Assembly (NCBI GenBank): GCA_030068145.1
Contig: JAPJBO010000439.1
Span: 120,402 to 184,401 of the forward strand
Direction: 5' to 3'
Origin: Diplonema papillatum
Lineage: Eukaryota > Euglenozoa > Diplonemea > Diplonemida > Diplonemidae
DNA length: 64,000 nt
Of this stretch, positions 1 through 10,757 are shown piece by piece. Numbering within the stretch: position 1 is the stretch's first letter; the number at the start of each line of letters is the position of its first letter. Under the pieces are notes generated by a model. It did not search any database, was not told the DNA's origin, and worked only from the letters and a program-made list of their open reading frames with translations. A program made the translations under genes and the position numbers.

Positions 1-202
1 GCTTGGAACTGCCATGCACAAAAGCGAGGGAGCGTATTTATAAACTCAGTGTCCGCATTAGTCACGAACTTGGCTAGCCCTAGTTAACCACATACGGACG
101 GAGGGTGGGCGTTAATTAATTTTGGGAAAATGGACTTATCAGGGCAAACCTTGGGTATGACTCATACTCGCAAAGGAGGTTTCATAGGTCAAAAATGGGA
201 AC

Positions 203-254
203 CGAGGGGCGCGTTTGAAAGATTTCGTGGCAGATCTTTCAAATGCGCACCTCG
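203..254. repeat. Inverted repeat, 21-bp arms
   Basis: Arms at 203-223 and 234-254 pair with two mismatches around a 10-nt loop at 224-233. Nothing coding is visible on either side. It may be the core of a foldback element. The rest of 1-850 shows no gene, only an A-run near 630 and short degenerate copies of interspersed repeats such as 537-575, which resembles 33360-33395. Confidence 0.6.
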
Positions 255-856
255 ACGCTGAATGAATACACATGGAAGTGACCCAGGACGGGCACCCGTG
301 GCCTCTTGCAGATACTCACCTTCATCTAATCAACTTGAATTAACTACGCGATATGGAGTAGTTAGTCCGTATAGGGTTAAAGTGTGCAAACATGTCTACA
401 TCCTTTTCACTACCCGACTCCCAGTCTCGATGATCAACCGGAACCCTACAACACCGAGCGGCGAGTGGGACGTGAACTCTTCAAACGAAGAAGAGCGATG
501 ATCTGGCACAGGACCGGGAACCCCGGTAGTAGTTTGGGTCAGAATGCAAAGAATCTGTGGCGATAATCTGCATGCCGGTAGTAGAGCGTAAAAGTCCTGG
601 CTCAATCCCCTGCACGAAAGAAAGAAGCAAAAAAAAAAAAAAAAAGAAGAAAGCCGAAAAACAAAACCTCCCAAACATTCTAGCCTTTTGCGACACAGGC
701 CGTTCTGCTTGTTCGTGGGGGGCGTGATGTGGGCGAGAAACCTGCACCCCAGCACCCGATCCTCGTGGGGGGATACTCTGCTCTTGCGGAGGGGGCGGCG
801 GCATCGCTGAGGTACCGAGAAAAGGCGCGGCCCTCCTCCTCTCATTTTGCTGGTAA

Positions 857-1037
857 TGAGCCGGTCCATCCCCTCTTGATAGACCGTGATAGACCGAATA
901 ATACAGCACCGGGCAATTCGATGCAGCTCTAGGGACTAGGGATGAACCTGATAGACCGTGGTCGACGGTGATTCACTGTGATAAACAGCGGCAGGCACTT
1001 CGATGCAGTTTCAAGAGATAGGGACGGACCGGCTCAA
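857..1037 (+). mobile_element. M-A element, MITE-like, copy 1
   Basis: This 181-bp unit begins TGAGCCGGTCC and ends with the inverse GGACCGGCTCA. It is repeated at 61955-62135 with the same length and only a handful of differences. GTAA stands directly outside both ends here, and CACG flanks both ends of the other copy, which suggests 4-bp target duplications. It has no coding capacity. Partial relatives lie near 3430-3500 and 29113-29160. Confidence 0.7.
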
Positions 1038-1200
1038 GTAAGCACCTCTTACAGGTTCCTGAACGAAAGACCTGCGGCCGGTTGCAAACCCAAAAAGGCG
1101 TCAAATACGCTGTGAAATATGCTGGTAGCCCACAGTATATTTCACAGCGTTCGCTCACTCTAGCCTCCGTCGAAACAAGCACCGGGCGGTTCCTCGAGTT
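1038..1200 (+). repeat. Diverged T2-like repeat with hairpin
   Basis: The start (AAGTAAGCACCTC) and the end (CTAGCCTCCGTCGAAAC followed by CTCGAGTTTTT) match the two ends of family T2. The middle is replaced by a perfect 13-bp hairpin with arms at 1108-1120 and 1137-1149. Confidence 0.45.
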
Positions 1201-1500
1201 TTTCTGACGTATATGGTTGAAGACTTGCAGAAGAAATGTGAAAACGGGTTTTTGCCTAGAGGCTTTTCGTGTTATTCTGCAGATGCTTTGGGCTATCTTT
1301 GTGTCTATGCTTTCAGTTGTCTTCTTAACCATGGTGAAGTGCGCAAATGGTGTCAGCCGAAGCTGGTAAAGCTTCGGCGCCGCCCACGTTATGTTTGTTT
1401 AGCATTGAGTTCTTTTAAGTACATGAACCACATGGATTAGCATGCACTGCTGCGGCTGCCAAACATCCCGTGACACCGCGCGAGGTGGTAGAAAGGTTAA
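1196..1500 (-). repeat. Duplicated segment, inverted copy of 24925-25540
   Basis: Read on the minus strand, this segment matches 24925-24955 followed by 25280-25540. The 310-bp gene tail at 24992-25263 is missing here, so this looks like an empty-site version. Both copies carry a 9-bp hairpin (GCCGAAGCT / AGCTTCGGC) and a short matching reading frame starting MVKKTTES. The frame is probably not a gene. Confidence 0.6.
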
Positions 1501-1771
1501 TGTATTCGACGAGTCCTGACTCTGTACAAGCTCGGGTAGCCCGAAACAGCGTCGCATTTCGCCCCTCGCAAATGTTGCTTTTGAGGGAAGCCATCGTTGC
1601 CAGCTTCCTTTTCCAGTCAGCGAAGAATATTGTGCCAGCCGCCCCCTTCTTGACGCAGCAGAGATTCCCCCCCTTATGTGTGATATCGGTCGACTGCTTG
1701 CAAGCACTGGCGCCCGTTCCACCCACCACGACCCCCCGCCCGCCCTCCCTTTCGTAAATGCGCGAGCCCTC

Positions 1772-1820
1772 TTTTTCCTCCTCCTCCTCCCCCTCCTCCT
1801 CCTCCTCCTCCTCCTCCTTC

Positions 1821-1852
<32 letters not shown>

Positions 1853-1853
1853 T
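1772..1853. repeat. CTC/TTC microsatellite
   Basis: A run of CTC triplets passes into TTC triplets and then a T-run. The long Arg/Glu/Gly or Leu/Phe homopolymer reading frames over it on both strands are products of this simple repeat. Confidence 0.9.
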
Positions 1854-2496
1854 CCTTTCGTGATGATTCTTTTTTGTTTCTTTCTTCCGACGACAAAGTG
1901 TTCCTGGGTTTGTTCTTCTTCTTTCCCCGCTCCTCTTTTTGCTTGCCTGCCTGTAGTCTGAAGTGCGTTGGTGGCGGCAACGAGGCATGGGGCATGCGGC
2001 GTGAAAGCCCACCTGGGTACCGCTGAGCCCGACGGACGGGGACATCCATTGGAATGAATGGGATGAACACGCAGTCTTTCCCCTCAGGTTTCATTGTCAC
2101 AAACGAATCCCCGTGTGCATCGGGCGGCGCTCATAGCCCACGACCAAGCCACCATGCGGGGCGCTACAAACCCGGTAAGTACCAGGCACGAACCCAGTAA
2201 GAACCTGGTACAAACCCGGAAAAACTGGAATCTGATCACACCATAGGAAATGAAGAGGCGTTGAAAAAGGCAGAACCGAAGCCGAAGTTCAGACCGCGCG
2301 CCTCCGGGGCGAAAGAGGTGTCTCACGGGTTGGTGCCAGCAGCGCGCGCCGAGCCACCATCCAAGGCAAAACAGAGCAACCGATCCACACAGGCAGGGTG
2401 CGGAGGGGAGGGGAAACGGTCGGGCAGGGCCGATTGCGACTGTGATTTAGCAGACCGTTCGCCATCTCAAAGCAGTTGCGGCGCCCACGCCCCCTT

Positions 2497-2545
2497 TTAG
2501 AGTGCAAGGTCACTTAGGGATCCGGGGTTCTATAGTCTCCGGGTG
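2497..2545 (-). repeat. K motif, minus orientation
   Basis: Read on the minus strand it gives CACCCGGAGACTATAG, then CCCCGGATCC, then CACTCTAAAA. This is one of only three K copies in this orientation. It ends 43 bp before the start codon of the membrane-protein gene. The other two minus copies are near 7735-7765 and 50212-50245. Confidence 0.5.
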
Positions 2546-2587
2546 ACCACTTGTCGTAAAGGTTCCTTTTCTGCCCTTCCCCGCCCG

Positions 2588-3292
2588 ATGTATCGATTCC
2601 GACGCGTCGCGCGGGAGGCGTCGGAGTACTGCAGGGAGCTGGTCGAGGCTAGCGGCTTGAAGGAAATCACCTCCGAAACCGTGAAGGACCAATGCAAAGT
2701 CGTCATGGACTGGACCTACCAGCTAGCTGTGGACTACGTGCAGCTCCTCGTGCAGGGTGACACAGAGTCGCGGGTGGCGGCTGCGTTGGCGAGCCCCCTC
2801 GTGTTTTGCAGCGTGCTGCAGAAGACGCTCTCCGCCAGCGTCCGCACCGACATCGCGCTGGCCGGCAACGGGAACGCGGACGACGTGCAGGAAGGCATCG
2901 AGCTTACCATAGCCGTGCCCCTGCTGCTGAGCATCCCGTTCTTCAACGTCGCCTTCCTCTTGGTTTACTCCCTTCTGCGAACGGGCTACGTGGTCGCGTA
3001 CGTAGTCCCCGCGTTGTGCACGGCCTCGCTTTCGTCCCTGGTGGCCCGGGTGGGGTGCTACGCGTACGTGGCCAACGGCTCGCACGGGTTGGCCCCCGGC
3101 TTCTTCTCTCTGACGTCCAACACGCTGCCCATGCGGCTCTTCAAGGGCGCCTGCGTCGCCGACGCGTTGCTGTTTCTCTTCTCTGTGTACCCTGCGTACC
3201 ACGCCTTCTACGACAGAGCGTACCGCATCGCGAAGCGAGACCTGCAAAGGGAGGAGGAAGAGGATGCTAACACCTACACGGCTTCGTGGTAG
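2588..3292 (+). CDS. Multi-pass membrane protein, family unknown
   Basis: The frame encodes 234 residues from the first ATG. A longer reading would need a GTG start at 2543. Residues 1-60 are hydrophilic and probably helical. Hydrophobic stretches at about 104-130, 133-161 and 184-208 suggest three membrane passes. The C-terminus is strongly charged (REEEEDANTYTASW). There is no signal peptide and no motif that I recognise. GC-rich third positions and remnants of the same frame downstream support a real gene. A K motif lies just upstream on the minus strand. The 3' part and its flank are copied at 3537-3864 and again in the units up to 4460. Function is unknown; a small transporter or organelle membrane protein are only possibilities. 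Confidence 0.6.
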   Translation: MYRFRRVAREASEYCRELVEASGLKEITSETVKDQCKVVMDWTYQLAVDYVQLLVQGDTESRVAAALASPLVFCSVLQKTLSASVRTDIALAGNGNADDVQEGIELTIAVPLLLSIPFFNVAFLLVYSLLRTGYVVAYVVPALCTASLSSLVARVGCYAYVANGSHGLAPGFFSLTSNTLPMRLFKGACVADALLFLFSVYPAYHAFYDRAYRIAKRDLQREEEEDANTYTASW

Positions 3293-3536
3293 TCACCTGC
3301 AGAGGAAGGCCGGGTTGGCTGTTAGAAGTTGGACCTGTCGTGCGAGTAGTTGGCAGCATACAGCGTATCACACGAAGCTTGACAGCGCAGCGAGTTCCGC
3401 ATTCTGCCCGCATCTTGTTGTCGGTACATCGTGATAGCCGGCTCCAAAGAATTCTACGCAGCTCCGGGGGGAAGGGATGGACCTCTTAGACCGTGGTGCA
3501 CAGTGGTACGACGTGACCGTTCGGATTAGCCGTGCC

Positions 3537-4460
3537 CCTGCCGTTCTTCAACGTCGCCTTCCTCTTCTGCGAACGGGCTACGTGGTCGTCCCGCGTTGTG
3601 CACGGCCTCGCTCTCGTCCCTGGTGGCCCGGGTGGGGTGCTGCGCGTACGTGGCCAAGGGTTGGCCCCCGGCTTCTTCTCTCTGACGTCCAACACGCTGC
3701 CCATGCGGCTCTTCAAGGGCGCCTGCGTCGCCGACGCGTTGCTGTTTCTCTTCTCTGTGTACCCTGCGTACCACGCCTTCTACGACAGAGCGTACCGCAT
3801 CGCGAAGCGAGACCTGCAAAGGGAGGAGGAAGAGGACGCTAACACCTACACGGCTTCGTGGTAGTAGCCTATAGAGGAAGGCTGGGTTGGCTGTTAGAAA
3901 CCGGACCTGTCGTGCTCGGGTGCAAAGACGACCGAGTCAGCTTTGACGACGCCCTCGTAGTAGCTGGCAGCATAGAGCGTACCACATCGCGAAGCGAGAC
4001 CTGCAAAGGGAGGAGGAAGAGGACGCTAACACCTACGGCTTCGTGGTAGTAGCCTATAGAGGAAGGCTGGGTTGGCTGTTAGAAACCGGACCTGTCGTGC
4101 TCGGGTGCAAAGACGACCGAGTCAGCTTTGACGACGCCCTCGTAGTAGCTGGCAGCATAGAGCGTACCACATCGCGAAGCGAGACCTGCAAAGGGAGGAG
4201 GAAGAGGACGCTAACACCTACACGGCTTCGTGGTAGTAGCCTATAGAGGAAGGCTGGGTTGGCTGTTAGAAACCGGACCTGTCGTGCTCGGGTGCAAAGA
4301 CGACCGAGTCAGCTTTGACGACGCCCTCGTAGTAGCTGGCAGCATAGAGCGTACCGCGCGAAACTTTCCAAAGCAGCGAGTTCCGCATTCTGCCCGCATC
4401 TTGTAGTCGGTGCATCGGAATATACCGGCTCCAAACAATTCTATGCAGCTCTTGCATTTT
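3537..4460 (+). pseudogene. Duplicated 3' remnants of the membrane-protein gene
   Basis: 3537-3864 repeats the second half of the upstream gene with internal deletions and a frame change. The last 70 or so residues are intact and end in the same TASW stop. Two further units of about 185-188 bp (from about 3858 and 4043) repeat only the final codons (RDLQ or similar to TASW) plus 3' flank. From 4246 to 4460 the original 3' flank (compare 3293-3475) returns. The array therefore grew by successive duplication of the gene end. None of the copies has a start region. Confidence 0.7.
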
Positions 4461-4529
4461 TTTTCTGCGCTTTCCACGTTGTCTTCAGCTGTTTCCGGAA
4501 GCACCGTGGCACAACGTGATCGACAGTGG

Positions 4530-4680
4530 CGCACAAGGACCGGCTTAAGAAGCACTCAGGAAGGCCGGTTGCTGATTGCAAGCAAATAATTGTGCCGCAA
4601 TCCACGCGAAACACGGGTCAATACGGGTTTCAGTGCCGGGGTGTGTAAGCGTTCGGCCAAAGAAAAGACCTATATGGATG
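4530..4680 (+). repeat. Diverged T2-like repeat
   Basis: Elements of the T2 consensus occur in order: CACGCGAAACACGGGT, then GTGTAAGCGTTCGGCCAA, then an A-rich stretch before GACC. The ATG-led frame that starts at 4590 lies in this repeat and should not be taken as the start of the basic protein downstream. Confidence 0.45.
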
Positions 4681-4795
4681 TTGTGCAAATTGGAGACGAT
4701 CTGCGCCCGCGACCGTTGGAACGATGCCGTGCCGGGTTACCGCAAGACGTGCCCTTCTTTCAGCGGAAGCTGAAGTTTCCCATCAAGACGCTAGC

Positions 4796-5288
4796 CGCCG
4801 CCGTAGGCCGTGCAATTGCCAAGAAGAAGAGAGCCCGCGACGCGTCAAGACGGTGCTCCCCCGCGAAACGGGCGACGCCCGATACCGGGATGCACCGAAG
4901 GAAGAAGAAGGCACCGAATGCTAGCAGCTCACAGAAGACCAACCTCCTCAGGAACCCGTCCGTCGTCGCTACGACACTGCCCGGAAGATCCAGTCCGGTG
5001 CACACTTCAAAGTCGACTGCGAGCTACGTCACCCGCCACCGACCTGCACTTCCCATCCAGCCAATACTGCAGCGCCCGGAACTACCTCTCTCCTGCGAAG
5101 GTCTCCGGTCCCGCGATCGCTTCGAAACCCGGCCAGCGCGGGACTGATGCCCTCGAAAGTGAAAGCCGAGCATGCCTGCTCGATGTTGAGCTCGCCGACA
5201 CAGTCGGAATCACAAGAAGACCTAGCCCCGCTAATTCCACATGTACTCGATCTTGACGACACAATGGCAGGCGACGACGTCATAAAGT
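4796..5288 (+). pseudogene. Tail of a basic protein with acidic C-terminus, copy 1
   Basis: One frame reads KRATPDTGMHRRKKKAPN followed by ASSSQK. After about 210 bp that do not fit, another frame (from 5147) reads MPSKVKAEHACSMLSSPTQS and ends LDLDDTMAGDDVIK stop. The copy at 24992-25263 carries both parts in one frame, with mostly conservative differences. That is the main argument that this was a protein: a nuclear-localisation-like basic stretch, a Ser/Thr/Pro-rich linker and an acidic tail. The gap here could be an intron or an insertion. No start exon is identifiable and the function is unknown. Confidence 0.4.
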
Positions 5289-5393
5289 AAGCAGACCAAC
5301 GAGAAAGTGCATGCTAATCCATGTGGTTCATGTACTCAAAAGAACTCAATGCTCAACATGTGTGCACGTGGGGCGTCCCAGGGTCACAATCAT

Positions 5394-5610
5394 TGCGAAT
5401 GTGTTCGTGGTGCCGGTCGCAGGAGTCTTTTTGGGCTAGCCAAAGACAGTAAAAGAGTGAAAGAGTACGTACAGTAGTGAGAAGGGAAGAGAACGAGTGT
5501 GAAAGAATGGAGGTAGCACGGACTACCAGACCAGCGGAGGCCACCGCAAAAAGATTTCTTACCTTTTCCTTATCCCTCAAAACCAGCACCAATAACAACG
5601 GCCCCTCTCT
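5394..5610 (+). repeat. G1 repeat, longest copy
   Basis: It begins TGCGAATGTGTTCGTGG and runs through GTACGTACAGTAG and a pyrimidine-rich end. It is repeated at 23275-23480 and, cut by another element, at 9355-9492. A 39-bp piece also lies inside the second SPX intron. 5610-6680 shows no convincing gene or named repeat. Confidence 0.6.
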
Positions 5611-6680
5611 AGCCATGCGCGCCTCCGAGTATTTAACCTGGCAAGTACTCCAGTTTTGGTTGCCGAAAAGGGCACCTTGAGTTTTTCCGACAACGCAGTG
5701 TTTGATGGCAACAAAAGAAGAAGACGTAGCAAACGAGCGGTGTGAGCATCAATGAACACACTCCTTGTTATTAAGCCAACCTGAGTAACCCGACTCGTCT
5801 CATTGACTTGTGCACTTCTGTGCGAGTCACGCACTGAAGCGGATACTGGGAAGTGGCTTTACGTGCGTGAACTGGCTTGCCTTTTCGGTCGGAAACATTT
5901 TCAACGAGAAACCCATCTCGTCTCATTGACTTGTGCGCCGTGTATCTTAACCAGCACCTCTTCTATCTCTCGCACCCCCCCCCAGACAGGCTGATGTCCT
6001 CGGCGTGGGGTCTTTTTTGCGTGCTCTTTCCTTGCTCGAACATCGACGAATGCTTTTTTAGCCCCGCCCCATTTATTTCGCGCCCTCGCGTAAAGACTTT
6101 GCAGGTAGCGGAGTGTCTTCCCACGACCACGGGTTTGGATAGGGGGGGGGGTATCCTACGATACGAAACGCAAGCACTAGGGAAACGCAGTGGAGCTACC
6201 ACTTCGCAGCTTGGACAGGTTGTGGCGGAGCATAACTGTCAGATACCAAAATATGTACATAACTCTTCATGAGGTGGTAAATTTGTTGCATTAGCGTGTG
6301 GGCCTTTGAAGCGTGGATGATGCCTCTCGCGCTGCTCCCCTTGAGGTTCCTGGCTCATGCCAAAGCGCCGCCGCCCGGGTTGGGTTGCGGCATCAGGCTG
6401 TTCGGAGGGGTCACCACCCAATTTGTTGCATTTGCCCAAAATAACAACACCGGCAGTGAAGAGAAATAGCTTTGACGCGCGCTTAATGTGTTAGAAGCAA
6501 TGGATGGCATCTAAACCTGTCAATGAGCACAATTGGTGGAGAAGCCTGGTGCCAGCACCCGCGAAAATTCTGGTTACTGGTCTGTCTGCGCCTTGTGTTC
6601 GCTGACGTAAAGTCTGCGGGATACTTCTTGGTGAAATGACTGCAAGAAAGAACGAAGAGGAATCAAACCATCCAGGAGCG

Positions 6681-6780
6681 GACGGGGTTGTGGCACTGTG
6701 CTGCCTCCGACTCAAGCTTTGCAAGCTGTGGTTGACCGTCACGTTCCTGGACCCGGAGCGGCCTTTTTCCTTTTTCCTTT
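6681..6780 (-). mobile_element. S1 fragment, opposite orientation
   Basis: The sequence is the reverse complement of the first 95 or so bp of the S1 copies at 27014 and 55672, ending in the variable CTTTTTCC tract. It stops abruptly at GACGGGGTTG. It is the only S1 copy found in this orientation. T- and A-runs follow to 7100. Confidence 0.65.
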
Positions 6781-7241
6781 CCTTCCTGCGTGCCACCTAC
6801 CAAACACCCAGCAGGCGCAGCGAAAGGAATATACACAAAAGAAACAAAAGTTATCAAAAGAACTGTTCGTTCTACCATCTGCATCGAAAAAAAAAAAAAA
6901 AAAACAAAAAACCACTCGGTCAACTTCTGAACTCTGCCTGTCCTCAGCCGCGGCTTTTATGCACCCAGCCCGCAGCTCTTAGACAAGAAAACGTTATCAT
7001 AAAAGAAACAATCTAGAAAGAACGGGAACCCTGCTCGTAGCTGCCCTTACACATTAATAAGCATCCGCTCCAAAAAAAAAAAAAAAAAAAAAAAAAAAAC
7101 GTCGTCCTTCGGGCTCGACGGTAACACAAAAAAAAAAAGGGATCGTCGGAAACACAAAAAAATAGAAGACAGAAGAAGACGCAACAGAAAAGAAACTAGA
7201 AACAACAACAAAACCCTTTCCACTCTTAAAAAGTCGGGAGA

Positions 7242-8723
7242 ATGAAGTTCTGCCAGCGCCTCCGTGAACAGTCTCAAATATTCGCGAGTGACGCGGTGCG
7301 TCACGTGCTTGACTACAAGAAGTTGAAGAAGCGAATCACCCGCATGCGCCAAACAAACACGACCACCGCGGCCGACGTGGCCGTCTGGTTCAAGCAATTC
7401 TTGCTCGAAGTGCGCAAATTTGACGAATACCTTGTCAGCACCTACGAAGACTGCGAAGCGGAAGTTGACAAGTATGCACTCGATCCCCTTTCCCTTGCCT
7501 TTCGTGAGAAAATAACCAAGAATACGATGGTGTTATCCAAATCGCCAATGCAGGATTTGTGCGAATAAATCGAGCTCAGAGTGCGTGGGCCCTCAAAATG
7601 CAGGGTTTATGCAGCAGTTGGGTCGGTGTCTCGTTCTTGGGGGTTTCACTACGAAAACGGGCACGTGGGAAAAATGTTGCGACACCAAATATTCTACAGG
7701 TTGTGTGGTCGTGGTTGAATGTTGTTCCGACTACTTTTAGGTTTTAGAGTCTCCGGGTGATGTATCGTAAAAAAGGTTGCCTCATGGTATCGCTTATTGA
7801 TATGCAAAGTTGAAGTAGTCGCACTCATGCGTGTGCGTGCGTGTCGAAATCACTGTCTTTGTTGCCTGTTGCCTATTGACTATTGACGATTCGACTTATG
7901 TCAGGTAGGGGACTGTGTCTGGACCGATGTCAGCAGCTTCTGAGGCTGGACTTCACCATGTTAGCCACCTTTTAATCCGCAAATAGTACCCGACATGCTA
8001 GCCATAACCCATAACGAAAGTGCAAACCAAATATACAACCCGTAACCATATAGCCCTTCGTTGCTCTAAGAGACCCCATCCAACAACCGTTCCACGGAGA
8101 CCCCAAACCCCCGGAATTTCAAGCGAACTTTAACTCTGGACCGCGGGCCACTCAACCGCGGCCACGTCCTTCCACTTCACAGTAGAAAGATCAATGTCGT
8201 CACGATGTACGGGGGGCATTTTCACTTCCGTCCCTTTTTGTTTGTGCGCACTTCCTTCAAACCTGTTTTGTTCATCTAACGGGAGTGAGGATAGTACGCT
8301 GCCATCGAACTGTTGTTGTAGTTGACAAATTGCATTTGTTAGACACAAAAAAACCACCTCAGATACGAGTACGCACTTCAAAAAAAGAAGCCGATCCGGC
8401 AAATGCAGCTGAAAGACGCGTACGTCGAGCTGCAAGAGCTGCGCTTCTTCCAGGAGCTCAACCAAACGGCGGTGCGCAAAATCTTGAAGAAGTTCGACAA
8501 AAACATCCCGGGGCACAACCTGTCTGCGTGGCGCGTTGAGGCGTCGAAGCTGGCCGCCTTCAAAAGCAACCAGCTTTGCGAGCTCACGCTTCGTGTCACG
8601 TCCGTGTACGCAGGTATGTCCTCCCCCACTACCCTGTGCGAATGTGTTCGTGGTGTCGGTCGCAGGAGTCTTTGTAGTACTAACAATCTTGCAGGTTGCC
8701 CTTCAATGTATTGCGCCGGCTAA
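7242..8723 (+). CDS. SPX-domain protein (three exons)
   Basis: Proposed exons are 7242-7471, 8363-8613 and 8695-8723, giving about 170 residues. The N-terminus MKFCQRLREQS with LDYKKLKKRI is the classic start of an SPX domain. Exon 2 carries the last helices, with LNQTAVRKILKKFDKN supplying the lysine cluster that binds inositol pyrophosphates in known SPX proteins. Intron 1 (891 bp, GTATGC donor) keeps phase (AA+A). Intron 2 (81 bp) has GTATGT, TACTAAC and CAG. SPX proteins sense phosphate status, usually fused to transporters, VTC or Pho81 domains. Here nothing follows but about nine residues (ending MYCAG) that come from a repeat also found at 9181-9350. It is thus either a stand-alone SPX protein or a truncated gene. 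The start ATG is preceded at 12 bp by CACTCTTAAAAAG, similar to the end of the K motif. Confidence 0.8.
8614..8694 (+). other. SPX intron 2
   Basis: The 81-bp intron has GTATGT at the donor, TACTAAC 10 nt before the acceptor, and CAG at the end. Positions 8634-8672 match the beginning of repeat G1 (5394 and following). It is a multiple of three without a stop, so unspliced RNA would stay in frame. Confidence 0.7.
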
Positions 8724-9350
8724 AAAGACGTAGGCAGCGTGTTTTGGTGGTTGATCAGATTTCCTTACCTGAATATACACAGGGTAAATACAAGTGGGAA
8801 AACGATCACCCGGCACGCACAAACAAAACGAAGCGCCTGTCTTTTTATGGTAGCGGGTTTGCTTGTATCAAAAAGTGTCGGATGGCAGCGTGCTGTGCTA
8901 AATCACTCAAAACAGGGTTTACACAACAAAAGATATGCCGGCTGTGCGTACCCTAGAACAAATGGACCTACCGAACGTAGATCCCAGTCGTACTATATCC
9001 GCTGAGCAGCCCGTCTGCTGTGGGACGAAGACAAAGCGTTTTTTCCCATCATGCGACACCGCCCATGATGGCGCCAACAGACGACACTGTTCGCGTTGTG
9101 GCGGTGTTTGTATCGCCTCATGCCTGCGGTCCCGGCTCAGGGGCACCGGCTGTGCGCACAAATAGTGCCACGGTACTTTTTAGTACTAACAGACTTACGG
9201 GTTGCCCTTCAATGTATTGCGCAGGCTAAAAAGACGTAGACAGCGTGTTTTGGTGGTTGATCAGATTTCCTTACCTGAACAGACACAGGGTAAATACAAG
9301 TGGGAAAACGATCACCCGGCACGCACAAACACAACGAAGCGCCTGTCTTT
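8675..9350 (+). repeat. Direct duplication of about 170 bp (8675-8846 and 9181-9350)
   Basis: Both copies start TAGTACTAAC and end near GCGCCTGTCTTTTT. The first copy supplies the branch site, acceptor and last exon of the SPX gene. In the second copy the acceptor AG is lost (CTTACGGG). A weaker relative lies at about 29318-29405. 8850-9180 between the copies shows no gene. Confidence 0.7.
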
Positions 9351-9354
9351 TTTG

Positions 9355-9492
9355 GCTGGCCAAAGTGAGAAAGAGTGAAAGAGTACGTACAGGAGGGAGT
9401 AGAGAAGAGAACGAGTGTAAAAGAAGTTGGCGGTAGCACAAACTACCAGACCAGCGGAGACCACCGCAAAAACATTTCTTACCATTTCCTTA
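9355..9492 (+). repeat. G1 repeat, interrupted copy
   Basis: This matches 5440-5572 and ends at CCTTAT, exactly where the M-C element begins. Confidence 0.55.
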
Positions 9493-9835
9493 TGGTGGAG
9501 TTCCCTTATATCCCAACACTTGAAATCTGTTCCCTTATATCCCAACGCCTGACCAGACCGGTCAGTCCGACCAGCCCCCAGTCGGCAAACTAGCGCCATC
9601 GGCCCGTGGCAGGTTTGCCGACTGGCCCCCGGCAAAATGTGCTTCGTAACCGGAGCCCAGCCAAAAAACCCGAAAAAAAAATTGCACCCCATGAACAAAC
9701 GTTTTTCCACCAAAAAAATGGGTTTATCATGGGCAGGGGCCTCGTTCCCCAAAATGTGGGTGTTTTTTTCCCCGCGGGCGAGGTAAAAAAACAGACACAA
9801 ACTTTTGACCCTGCATGATAAGGGAATTCCGCCAA
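9493..9835. mobile_element. M-C element, MITE-like, longest copy
   Basis: The left end reads GGTGGAGTTCCCTTATATCC and the right end ATAAGGGAATTCCGCC, an imperfect terminal inverted repeat. Inside are a second TTCCCTTATATCCC and a short stretch of the GACCAG/GGTCAG minisatellite also seen at 34410-34825 and 36570-36650. It is inserted in a G1 repeat. It is non-coding. Confidence 0.5.
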
Positions 9836-9841
9836 ACATCA

Positions 9842-10745
9842 CACTAAGATTCCCCCCCCATCATTCACAGCCTTGTTCCGCGACAACCGGGCAACGTATA
9901 GATTATGCATGATAGGGAACGTGTCAGTTAGACTTTGGCGGACAATGTCTGGCATGGGGAGGGAGGGGGTCTCGGGCCTTATTTTTTTTACATAAGCGCC
10001 AGCTTGAAAGGAAATGCTCGACGATGCTGCCCGACAAAGAACAGAAGGGATCCAAAGTGCTGTAACTACCGAACCACGTGTTGAACGGACGTGAGGTCAT
10101 GCGGGTCTACCCCTACACGACAAATCACACAAACACAACAGGTCAAAAAATCCTGAGTGAGAAAACAACACACGGTGGTGTAAGCGAAGAACAAAAAGGG
10201 ATGAAGTGGAGCAGGGAGGCCGCGGTGGAGTGGGTGAAGCAGGCTACGGGGCTCCAAGTTCCGTCCGGATGGTGTAAGCGCAGAACAAATCAGATTGTGT
10301 TTGTATTGTATTTGCCCCTTACCTCTATATTTCCCCCCTTCCTTCGGAGTCGAAGCAGCTACGTCGAGTATTTTATGGTTTGCCGTGCCACCGTATGTGT
10401 CCGCCACCGGGATAAAAGGGGGGGGAGGGGGGGGCGAGGGGCGTCGGCCACAGTGGCCTATAGGACAAAGCCATGGTTTGCCATGCCGTCATCTGTCCGT
10501 CAACAAATATATAGGTGGGGGAGGGGGGGTTCTCCGCTATGCCGGCAAGTGTCCGCCAAAGTCTAACTGACACGTTCCCATAGGCAGTGTTTTGCCTAAA
10601 CATCACACTAAAAATTCCCCCTCATCAACGACTCTCAACCATCATTTGGGCAAACTATAAATTATGCATGATAGGCAGCGTTTTGCCTGAACACACGCAC
10701 CCCTCTCAACCATCATTCACAGCCTTGTTCCGTGACAACCGGGCA
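9842..10745. repeat. Split repeat around a T1 insertion
   Basis: 9918-9957 is the inverse of about 10545-10580 (GTCCGCCAAAGTC with TAACTGACACGTTCCC). The block CATTCACAGCCTTGTTCCG with CGACAACCGGGCAA recurs directly at 9868 and 10710. T1 sits between the arms at 9982-10374. The tract 10400-10540 is G-rich and otherwise featureless. Confidence 0.45.
9982..10374 (-). mobile_element. T1 retroposon-like repeat (with internal duplication)
   Basis: On the plus strand it starts with a T-run and ACATAAGCGCCAGCTTG and ends GTCGAGTATTTT. Read on the minus strand it ends in poly(A). This copy holds an extra 95 or so bp that repeat its own GGTGTAAGCG motif. Other T1 copies are 11992-12276, 27362-27566, 43612-43917 (and its tandem duplicates), and a piece at 20309-20360. 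Confidence 0.65.
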
Positions 10746-10757
10746 AAGTTAGCGGAG

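Noticed and set aside
1399..2100. 233-residue minus frame with Arg runs
   Set aside because: The frame is opened by the CTC/TTC microsatellite.
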